A stretch of 5,975 nucleotides of DNA. Source: Candidatus Omnitrophota bacterium (GTDB lineage Bacteria; Omnitrophota; Gorgyraeia; Duberdicusellales; 4484-171). The stretch is taken from the NCBI GenBank assembly GCA_028710385.1, contig JAQTUC010000091.1, positions 1-5,975 of the forward strand. Direction: 5' to 3'. Every line of letters starts with the position of its first letter. The first letter of the stretch is position 1. Position numbers and translations under genes: made by a program. Of the stretch, positions 1 to 5,657 are shown piece after piece. The notes below the pieces were generated by a model. The model saw only the letters and a list, made by a program, of their open reading frames with translations. It had not been told where the DNA came from and did no database searches.

Positions 1-1403
1 AAATCGCCTACGTTAGGCTCGTTGGCATCCTGGATAAAATTGTCATTTAAATCAACCCAGGCTTCAAAAGGCGCGTCAATTATGTTGTTTTTGTTGATAT
101 CCTGAAGGGTCCAATTCTGCTGGGTGCCTTTATCAGGAGACTCGCCGACCTTTGTAGGGCCGTAGGTAACGCCTTTCATGATAAAGGGTTTATTGTCAAC
201 TAATATTTGCCAGTCGCCATCTTCATATTTTACTACTTTTGCCTTATCTCCTCCCCGGGTTTCTACGATTTTGCCCGATTTTCTTGGTTTTATAGAGCAA
301 ATATCGGTTTTTGGGCAGGTCATTTTATCCCAAAGATTGACCTTAACTAGCTTGCCGGGGTTTACAATAAAGACGTCATTTCTTATGTCGTTATCAAAAC
401 CGTTTTCTATTTCTATGGAAGCGCCTTCCAGTTTAAGGCCTAGTTCAGGATGCGTACGCAGAAGATATTTTATGCGGTATAAAGAAGCTTTTCCTATATA
501 CCATGGCGTGTGCCAGTAGGTCCAGCCGTATTCTTTGGGAAAATGCACAAGCACCGCATAATAGGATTTAATTGCCTGTTCAATTAAACCGCTCCTTTCA
601 AGTATGTCCGCTATATAGAATTGACGCACTCCTTGCGGCTCAGGGGCGATGTTCCATTTGTAAAAAGCAGTTTTAAAATCCCTACCGTTTAGTACTTTCC
701 AGTGATCGACGTTTGCCAGGTCTTTTTTTATTTTTATAAATTCAGGGTCAAACTTAATTGAAGTCGTATTTGGGAAAATTCCTTCACCTACTGCTTTGGA
801 CAATCCTATGGGGTCTTTTATTTCGTATTTATAATCTTTTGTCCCAGGCCCGGAAAATTTGCCGTATTTTGAATAATCAACGGGAAACTTGCCTTTATCG
901 TATAAATCAATAAGTATATCTTTTCCGATTTCCCAGGTTTCTTCCACTTCCTGCCCTTTGATCTCATTTACTACTGTTTGCGAGGTCTCTTTTATTGACC
1001 AGAAAGTGCCGCGCGAAGGGTCAAAGGCCTGCGCGTAAGGGTATTTCTTGATAACCGCTTCAAATGTTTTTAAGGCTTCTTCAAAATTTCCTTCATCGCG
1101 GAAAGTTTCGCCTTTTATAAAGTAACATATGGCTACGTCATCCATAATTTTGTAGGCGGTTTCTTCCTGCTGCGGAGGAAACGCGCTAAGCGTTGAAGCG
1201 AGCCTGTCAGCTTCAGGAGAAAATTTCGCTATTGCTTCATCGCATATTTTGTGCGTTTCAGCAAGCTTACCAGCCCCTTTCATTGCCCAGGCATCGTTTA
1301 CGTATTCGCTGGAAATTTTCTCCTGGGCGAAACACGAAAAGTACAAAGCCCCCAACGCCAGCAGTAAAAAACTAACCCCTGATTTTTTTAATTTCAGCGT
1401 CAT
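1..1403 (-). CDS. Exported protein with TPR-like repeats and a start of a glycosidase-like domain (partial, C-terminus off the left edge)
   Basis: The reading frame is open from an ATG at 1403 to the window edge, giving 467 residues with no stop. Residues 1-27 form a signal peptide: basic MTLKLKK, a hydrophobic stretch, and a likely signal peptidase I cut after CFA. No good lipobox is present. Residues about 90-125 (an alternating helical stretch ending FEAVIKKYP) and about 260-320 (AIKSYYAVLVHFP) look like TPR repeats. At about 398-413 the pattern WQILVDNKPFIMKGVTY resembles the first beta strand of GH2-like or related TIM-barrel glycosidases. It is followed by two Asp/Asn-rich loops, DINKNNIID (435-443) and DLNDNFIQDANE (451-462), that fit calcium-binding EF/dockerin-type loops. 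The ATG overlaps the stop of the upstream permease gene as ATGA, with GGAG 10 nt upstream, so translation is coupled to the sugar transporter. I infer an extracytoplasmic glycan-active enzyme. The catalytic residues lie outside the window, so substrate and GH family are unknown; a non-enzymatic binding protein is possible. Confidence 0.75.
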   Translation of the reverse strand, partial: MTLKLKKSGVSFLLLALGALYFSCFAQEKISSEYVNDAWAMKGAGKLAETHKICDEAIAKFSPEADRLASTLSAFPPQQEETAYKIMDDVAICYFIKGETFRDEGNFEEALKTFEAVIKKYPYAQAFDPSRGTFWSIKETSQTVVNEIKGQEVEETWEIGKDILIDLYDKGKFPVDYSKYGKFSGPGTKDYKYEIKDPIGLSKAVGEGIFPNTTSIKFDPEFIKIKKDLANVDHWKVLNGRDFKTAFYKWNIAPEPQGVRQFYIADILERSGLIEQAIKSYYAVLVHFPKEYGWTYWHTPWYIGKASLYRIKYLLRTHPELGLKLEGASIEIENGFDNDIRNDVFIVNPGKLVKVNLWDKMTCPKTDICSIKPRKSGKIVETRGGDKAKVVKYEDGDWQILVDNKPFIMKGVTYGPTKVGESPDKGTQQNWTLQDINKNNIIDAPFEAWVDLNDNFIQDANEPNVGD

Positions 1404-2278
1404 CCAACCACTGCTCCGGCTGTTAAGCCTTTAATGATTTGTTTTTGCATTTTCAGATAAAGAAGAATAATGGGCAAAGCTGCGAGCGCGAGCGCTGCCA
1501 TTATTAAGGTATGCTGTATGATGTTTCTGTTGTATATTTCCATTAAGCCTACCTGAAGAGGCATGAGTTTATCTTCGGTAAACATCAAAGATGCAAGAAC
1601 AAATTCGTTCCATACCGTCATTGCATTAAAAATTATAACAACTGCAAGCGCAGGCGCAACCAGCGGAAGGCCTACGTTCCACCATATCTGGAGGCGGTTG
1701 CATCCGTCAATACGCGCGGCGTCTTCCAAATCCCGCGGTAACTGGTCAAAGAAAGTTTTAAGAAGGTAGATGCTTAAAGAAAGGCCCATGTTGGTCATTG
1801 CAAAAATATAGCCGCCGCGTTCAGCGATTGCCCATTTCTGCAGAAATGGAAAAGTGGTGTTAAAAAATATAAAAAACTTGTTTAATAAAATGTAAATCGG
1901 GACAAATCCCGCGGGTAAAGGTATCATCATCGCGGCGAGAAACATGAAAAAGATTATGTTTTTACCCGGAAAATTAAGCCTTGCAAAAGCGTAGGCCGCG
2001 AGAGAAGAAATTATTACGATTAAAAATACTGTAATAAAGGTATAAAAAATACTGTTTATAAAATAGGAGCCTAATTTGCCTTCAAAAATAACTGTTTTGT
2101 AATTGCCGAAATCCGGTTTTGTGCTGAGTTTCATTCCGTAATCGGAACGAAATTGCGTTTCTGTTTTAACCGATACATTAAGCATCCATATCAAAGGATA
2201 AACGCAGCTTAAGGCGACGCTTAATAAAAATGTGTGCAATAAAATCAGAAGTACTACTTTTTTAGCTCGGTAATACAC
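1400..2278 (-). CDS. Carbohydrate ABC transporter permease, MalG/UgpE type (CUT1 family)
   Basis: This is the second inner-membrane permease subunit of a sugar importer. The 292-residue protein has about six hydrophobic segments, beginning with VVLLILLHTFLLSVAL. The cytoplasmic EAA loop that docks the ABC ATPase is clear: EDAARIDG at about residues 185-192 and the conserved GLPL about 12 residues later. The C-terminus, IIKGLTAGAVVG, matches the typical ending of MalG-like CUT1 permeases. I prefer the GTG at 2278-2276 as start because GGAGGA lies 6 nt upstream at 2290-2285. A longer in-frame version from a TTG at 2311 would add 11 residues encoded inside the upstream permease, and it would place the Shine-Dalgarno site within its own coding sequence. 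The gene overlaps the end of the MalF-type permease by 17 bp, and its TGA overlaps the ATG of the exported protein. The transported sugar cannot be read from the sequence. Confidence 0.93.
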   Translation of the reverse strand: MYYRAKKVVLLILLHTFLLSVALSCVYPLIWMLNVSVKTETQFRSDYGMKLSTKPDFGNYKTVIFEGKLGSYFINSIFYTFITVFLIVIISSLAAYAFARLNFPGKNIIFFMFLAAMMIPLPAGFVPIYILLNKFFIFFNTTFPFLQKWAIAERGGYIFAMTNMGLSLSIYLLKTFFDQLPRDLEDAARIDGCNRLQIWWNVGLPLVAPALAVVIIFNAMTVWNEFVLASLMFTEDKLMPLQVGLMEIYNRNIIQHTLIMAALALAALPIILLYLKMQKQIIKGLTAGAVVG

Positions 2279-3161
2279 CCCATTTCCTCCGTATTCTTTT
2301 GGAAACTTCAAGCATTGTAAAGGAAATAACTATAAGCATAATTCCAAGGACAACACCTTCTACGCAGGCAAGCCCTACCTGGCTTCCGCGTAAATGGTTG
2401 TAAATTCTCATAACCGGAACTTCAGTAAGCCCTCCGGCTCCTCTTGTTAAGGCGAGTATCATGGCGAATGCCTGCATTGTGCCTAAAATTGTAAGCACCA
2501 GAACCATTGCGATAACAGGCGTTAAAAGCGGCAATGTTACTTTCCGGAAGGTTTGCCATGAGTTTGCGCCGTCAATTCTGGCGGCCTCATAAAGCTGTTC
2601 GGGAATGGTTTGCAAACCCGCAAGCAGAATAACAAACGCCCAGCCAAAACCTTTCCAGCAATGAACCAGCGCGGTTGTAAGCAAAACCTTATTATTGCCC
2701 AGCCAGTTATTTGCGATAAAACCAAGCCCTATGTTTTTGAGCCACTGGTTTAATATTCCGGGGTCGGATATGAGAATCTCGCGCATTAAAAGTCCGATGA
2801 TAATTTCTGAAAGCACCGGCAGTATAAAAAATACTACGCGGTAAATTTTTCCTGTCCTGGTTGCGCGGTCTACTCCAAGCGCAAGGCAGAAGGCAAGAAT
2901 ATTCTGGAAAGTGAGCGCCCAGAATGTTATAAATCCTGCGTTATACATAGAGCGCCACCAGTCTTTGTCGTAGAAAAGCACTTCCTTGAAGTTGGCGAGG
3001 CCAACGTATTCAAGCCCTGATATGGCGTCTCCGCGGTGGAAACTTAAAATAAAGGTATATATAAAAGGATATATATAGAAGATAGAAAAAATCAAAAAGG
3101 CCGGCAGGACAAAAGAAAAGTTTTTGAATTTATCGGTAAATGTATTAGTGTTGCTATTCAT
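2262..3161 (-). CDS. Carbohydrate ABC transporter permease, MalF/UgpA type (CUT1 family)
   Basis: This is the first permease subunit and partners the MalG-type protein encoded next to it. The 299 residues begin with a short polar N-terminus (about 1-13) and a first membrane helix (FSFVLPAFLIFSIFYIYPF), followed by about five more helices. The EAA loop is canonical, EAARIDGAN at 192-200 with TLPLLTP at 209-215, and is the coupling site for the ATPase. The later segment with TRGAGGLTEVPV (239-250) corresponds to the stretch that in CUT1 permeases usually reads GGP-ST. The length is normal for UgpA/LacF-like members, shorter than E. coli MalF because the large periplasmic P2 loop is absent. The ATG at 3161 is 26 bp after the binding-protein stop. 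It lacks a clear Shine-Dalgarno site, so translation may rely on reinitiation from the upstream gene. Substrate is unknown. Confidence 0.94.
   Translation of the reverse strand: MNSNTNTFTDKFKNFSFVLPAFLIFSIFYIYPFIYTFILSFHRGDAISGLEYVGLANFKEVLFYDKDWWRSMYNAGFITFWALTFQNILAFCLALGVDRATRTGKIYRVVFFILPVLSEIIIGLLMREILISDPGILNQWLKNIGLGFIANNWLGNNKVLLTTALVHCWKGFGWAFVILLAGLQTIPEQLYEAARIDGANSWQTFRKVTLPLLTPVIAMVLVLTILGTMQAFAMILALTRGAGGLTEVPVMRIYNHLRGSQVGLACVEGVVLGIMLIVISFTMLEVSKRIRRKWGVLPS
2285..2290 (-). promoter_or_regulatory. Shine-Dalgarno site fixing the MalG-type permease start
   Basis: On the minus strand GGAGGA is followed by a 6-nt spacer (AATGGG) and then GTG at 2278. The site lies inside the last codons of the preceding permease gene. 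It supports the GTG start over the upstream TTG at 2311. Confidence 0.7.
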
Positions 3162-3187
3162 GTCGGAGAAACTTAAGCTACATTAAC

Positions 3188-4477
3188 CTATTTTGCTAAA
3201 ACGCGCTTTTTTACTTCCTGGATATCCTTTGCAACTTCTTCGGGAGTCTTTAAGCCCATTACAATCTGCTGAAGTCCTTTATCCATAACCTCAATAACCC
3301 TGGAATCTTCATTATACGGCCATGTGTTTGGATGGGTTAATATTGTCAAGCTTTCAAGCAGTGTTTTTAATATCGGAGAAAGCGCTGCATCGCAGCCTTT
3401 TATTGACGGAAGATTGTTAGTCTCTTTTACCAGAAATTCCTGCTGTTCTTTTTCTGTGAGCCATTTCAGGAATTTTACTGCTTCTTCTTTGTTTGGGCTG
3501 TGTGCGTTTACCATAAAAGACGAGCCTGCACCGCCCCATACCTTAACGGGAAAGTTGTTTGAAATTTTAGGAAGCGGAAAGAATCCGTAATCCAGATTAG
3601 GATTGAGCTGTTTGTAGACATTGACTGCCCAGGTGCCGTTAAAGGAAAAAGCAGCCTGGTTCTTTGAGAAAGAGTCTTCTGACTCTTTGTTTATCATTGT
3701 TGTTATATTAGGAGAAAGCATTCCTGAGTCGCGCATCTTGGAAAAATATGAAAAAACTTCCACCCAGTCTTTATCCGTATAAGGGACATCGCCTTTTATC
3801 GTTTTAAAAAATTTATCCTCGCCCATAAGGTTTATCGCCCATTCAGTAGCGAGGCAATCTAACAGCCAGCCTTCTCCCCAGCCGCAGACAAAACCGCTTA
3901 CGTTTTTCTTTGCTTTAACTTTTTTGGCGGCATCTATAAACTCATCAAAAGTTTTCGGCGGATTTGAAGCGTCTATGCCGGTTTCTTTTAGGAGCGACTT
4001 ATTGTATACGAAATTAATGACGGTTGTATCTATGGGTGCGCCGTAAATGCCTTCTTTTGCGTTAAATGTATTTCCGGGATTAAAAGTAACAACTTCCAGG
4101 GTTTTCGGATAAAACCTTTGTTTCCACTCAGCTGAATTTTCCTGCATGTAAGGTGTCAGGTCAAGAATGTGCCCGGCTTTAACGAAAGAGCCAAGCGTGC
4201 GTTTTTCGCCTAAAATTCCGAAAACGTCAGGAAGATTGCCTGCTCGCGCAGCAGCTATGACTTTTTGCGAATATATATCCGCAGGCGAGAACAACTTAAA
4301 TTCAACCTCTGTTCCTGTTTTTGCTTTGTAATCAACGGCAAGTTTATTGAGGGCGTCTTTGCGGTCGTTTAGCCAGTGCCATACGACAATTTTATTTTCT
4401 TTTGGTTTTTGGGGCGCACATCCGCCAACCAGAATACTTAAGATTAAAATCCACGCAGCATTTTTTGGGTTAATCAT
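3188..4477 (-). CDS. Sugar ABC transporter substrate-binding lipoprotein (CUT1, SBP family 1 type)
   Basis: This is the extracytoplasmic receptor that delivers a sugar or oligosaccharide to the adjacent permeases. The 429 residues start with a lipoprotein signal: a hydrophobic stretch ending in the lipobox LVGGC with Cys20 as the lipidation site, then a polar linker. The mature protein opens with KIVVWHWLND (29-38), typical of the first strand of extracellular solute-binding proteins of the MalE/UgpB class. AARAGNLPDVFGI (76-88) and AAFSFNGTWAV (275-285) are also hallmark positions of this family, and the C-terminal part has the usual EEAVKFLKWLTEKE hinge-lobe helix (331-344). Many exposed Trp and Tyr residues fit carbohydrate stacking. 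The start is secure: GAGGAGG at 4488-4482 lies 4 nt before the ATG. It is the first gene of the operon, 26 bp before the first permease. The ligand cannot be named from sequence; PurU upstream gives no hint. Confidence 0.93.
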   Translation of the reverse strand: MINPKNAAWILILSILVGGCAPQKPKENKIVVWHWLNDRKDALNKLAVDYKAKTGTEVEFKLFSPADIYSQKVIAAARAGNLPDVFGILGEKRTLGSFVKAGHILDLTPYMQENSAEWKQRFYPKTLEVVTFNPGNTFNAKEGIYGAPIDTTVINFVYNKSLLKETGIDASNPPKTFDEFIDAAKKVKAKKNVSGFVCGWGEGWLLDCLATEWAINLMGEDKFFKTIKGDVPYTDKDWVEVFSYFSKMRDSGMLSPNITTMINKESEDSFSKNQAAFSFNGTWAVNVYKQLNPNLDYGFFPLPKISNNFPVKVWGGAGSSFMVNAHSPNKEEAVKFLKWLTEKEQQEFLVKETNNLPSIKGCDAALSPILKTLLESLTILTHPNTWPYNEDSRVIEVMDKGLQQIVMGLKTPEEVAKDIQEVKKRVLAK

Positions 4478-4491
4478 TTTTCCTCCTCATC

Positions 4492-4526
4492 TATAGGGAA
4501 AATTTACTCTTGCGAAAAGACCTATA
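4492..4526 (-). repeat. Inverted repeat TATAGG/CCTATA in the leader of the transporter operon
   Basis: A perfect 6-bp inverted repeat (4492-4497 and 4521-4526) encloses a smaller potential stem CTTTT-CGC-AAGAG (minus strand, 4519-4507, one G-U pair). It sits between the proposed -10 element and the Shine-Dalgarno site of the binding-protein gene. It could be an operator or a leader hairpin. It is short and AT-rich, so chance is a serious alternative. Confidence 0.25.
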
Positions 4527-4554
4527 CTTTAACATATTTCTTAGTTTAATGCAA
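4526..4554 (-). promoter_or_regulatory. Probable sigma-70-type promoter of the sugar transporter operon
   Basis: In the 103-bp gap between purU and the binding-protein gene the minus strand has TTGCAT (4554-4549), a 17-nt spacer and TAAAGT (4531-4526). Both hexamers match the consensus only partly (3/6 and 4/6). The spacing is ideal and the position would give a leader of roughly 40 nt ending in a strong Shine-Dalgarno site. No convincing hairpin terminator precedes it after purU, so read-through from purU is also possible. Confidence 0.35.
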
Positions 4555-4580
4555 ACAAAAAAAGCGTGTCTATTTGAGGT

Positions 4581-5432
4581 TTAATCAAAAACTACGGTCT
4601 TATTGTTATAGACCAGTATTTTCTTCTCTAAGTGCCAGCGCACAGCCCTGCTTAAGACAATTTTTTCCAGGTCCTGGCCTTTTATCTTTAAATCGCTTAT
4701 TGTGTCCCTGTGATTTATTCTTACGGTATCCTGCTCAATTATGGGCCCTGCGTCAAGCTCCTCGGTTACGTAATGGCTGGTTGCCCCTATTATTTTTACA
4801 CCCCTCCTATATGCCTGGCCGTATGGATCTTCCCCGACAAATGCCGGAAGGAATGAATGGTGTATGTTTATTATGCGGCTTGGAAATTTATCAAGGAATT
4901 TTCTCGTGAGTATCTGGCCGTATCTGGCCAGGACTATTAAACCTATTTTTTCTTTTATAAGAAGCTCGGCAGTTTTTGCTTCAGCTTTAAGTTTATTCTG
5001 TTTTGTGACGGGAAATTCAAAAAATTTTATGCCGAAACCTTTTGCTATTTTCCCCGCGTCGCTGTGGTTGCTTATAATAAGCGGTATTTCGCAGCACAAT
5101 TGCCCTTCCTTGTAGCGAAGCAAAAGATCATGCAGGCAGTGAAGGCTGCGCGATGCAAAAATTGCTACCCGCGGCACATCGGCGCTGAAGTTTAAGGAAT
5201 ATTTCATATTAAATTTTTCAGCCAATTGAGAAAATTCTTTCGCAATGTTTTCGCGTTTTATGGTGAAATTCTTAAGGGCCCATTCTATGCGCATAAAAAA
5301 AGTATTGGTCTGGCTGTCTATGTGCTGGTCGGCGTGTTCAATGTTGCCGTTATGATTGTAGATAAAGGTAGAAACCTGGGCGGTAATACCCTTTTTGTCG
5401 GGGCAGGAAATCAGTAAAATCGCGCTATTCAT
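4581..5432 (-). CDS. purU: Formyltetrahydrofolate deformylase PurU
   Basis: PurU hydrolyses 10-formyltetrahydrofolate to tetrahydrofolate and formate in the cytoplasm, balancing one-carbon pools and supplying formate for PurT-type purine synthesis. The 283 residues match the usual family length. Residues 1-80 form an ACT regulatory domain (ILLISCPDKKGITAQV at 5-20, NGNIEHADQHID at 28-39). Residues about 87-270 form the formyltransferase fold. The signature NIHHSFLPAF (189-198) carries the catalytic Asn189 and His191. GATSHYVTEELDAGPII (216-232) carries Asp227, which is 38 residues after the Asn as in PurN-type enzymes. The ACT domain and the HHSFLPAF form separate it from PurN and Fmt. The ATG at 5432 has no Shine-Dalgarno site and is preceded by a TATAAT-rich stretch, suggesting a very short leader. 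It lies 103 bp upstream of the sugar transporter genes, on the same strand. Confidence 0.96.
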   Translation of the reverse strand: MNSAILLISCPDKKGITAQVSTFIYNHNGNIEHADQHIDSQTNTFFMRIEWALKNFTIKRENIAKEFSQLAEKFNMKYSLNFSADVPRVAIFASRSLHCLHDLLLRYKEGQLCCEIPLIISNHSDAGKIAKGFGIKFFEFPVTKQNKLKAEAKTAELLIKEKIGLIVLARYGQILTRKFLDKFPSRIINIHHSFLPAFVGEDPYGQAYRRGVKIIGATSHYVTEELDAGPIIEQDTVRINHRDTISDLKIKGQDLEKIVLSRAVRWHLEKKILVYNNKTVVFD

Positions 5433-5440
5433 AAGTCAAT

Positions 5441-5468
5441 ATTATATATTATTATAATTCTAAATCAA
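5441..5468 (-). promoter_or_regulatory. Probable purU promoter with little or no leader
   Basis: On the minus strand TTGATT (5468-5463), a 16-nt spacer and a perfect TATAAT (5446-5441) end 8 nt before the purU ATG. Transcription from this element would start at or just before the initiation codon, which agrees with the absence of a Shine-Dalgarno site. A second TATAAT at 5456-5451 could give a leader of about 10-15 nt, though its -35 is poor. The stretch is very AT-rich, so the match is partly compositional. Confidence 0.45.
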
Positions 5469-5500
5469 TAATTTTATTAAATTCAGCTATTTTCTTGCCA

Positions 5501-5541
5501 ACAGATATTTTCTGTGATAATATCATTACGTTTGCAGCAAA
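5501..5541. repeat. Cluster of three adjacent short palindromes in the divergent intergenic region
   Basis: Three perfect interrupted palindromes follow one another: ACAGA-N5-TCTGT at 5501-5515, TGATA-A-TATCA at 5515-5525 and TTTGC-A-GCAAA at 5531-5541. They lie about 35-70 bp upstream of the proposed purU -35 element and 60-100 bp upstream of the promoter of the plus-strand gene. They could be binding sites for dimeric regulators acting on either gene. The three have different sequences, so they would not be sites for one protein. Confidence 0.3.
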
Positions 5542-5602
5542 TGCCAGCTTTATCTTTCAAAAAATCTCGCTTCGCTCCCTGAAAAACACTCTCTACTTGG
5601 TT

Positions 5603-5631
5603 TTGACAAAGCCGGAAATATATGGTATCTC
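5603..5631 (+). promoter_or_regulatory. Probable promoter of the plus-strand membrane protein gene
   Basis: A perfect -35 hexamer TTGACA (5603-5608) is followed by a 17-nt spacer and TATCTC (5626-5631). The -10 is weak on its own but is preceded by TGG (5623-5625), giving an extended -10 of the TGnTAT kind. The start would fall near 5638, leaving a leader of about 20 nt that includes AAAAAGG (5644-5650) as the ribosome binding site. Confidence 0.5.
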
Positions 5632-5643
5632 TATATGGTATCT
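5619..5643 (+). repeat. Tandem 12-bp direct repeat TATATGGTATCT x2
   Basis: Identical copies of TATATGGTATCT occupy 5619-5630 and 5632-5643, separated by a single C (13-bp period). The first copy supplies the extended -10 sequence of the proposed promoter. The second copy offers a second TGGTATCT further downstream, lying over the expected start site and next to the ribosome binding site. Confidence 0.8.
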
Positions 5644-5657
5644 AAAAAGGTGTTTCT

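Noticed and set aside
178..519. Open plus-strand frame of 113 codons
   Set aside because: It lies entirely inside the minus-strand exported-protein gene, has no ribosome binding site and shows no recognisable protein pattern; it is an antisense shadow.
2262..2311. Possible frameshift or gene fusion between the two permeases because of their overlap
   Set aside because: Both proteins have complete family ends: the MalF-type ends normally at 2262 and the MalG-type has a well-placed GTG start with a Shine-Dalgarno site, so this is ordinary coupled overlap.
4555..4580. A run of seven T (minus strand) shortly after the purU stop that could be a terminator tail
   Set aside because: The bases in front of the T run (GACACGC) have no complementary arm, so there is no stem; no intrinsic terminator can be supported between purU and the transporter operon.
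4574..4909. Open plus-strand frame of 111 codons antisense to purU
   Set aside because: It mirrors the highly conserved catalytic half of PurU, and its Cys/Pro/Leu-rich translation looks like noise.
5555..5585. TTTCA...TGAAA arms around a TCGCTTCGCTC sequence in the divergent region, resembling a hairpin or a piece of a dispersed repeat
   Set aside because: The arms are only 5 bp with a 20-nt loop, and no second copy of the element exists in the window, so neither a structure nor a repeat family can be supported.
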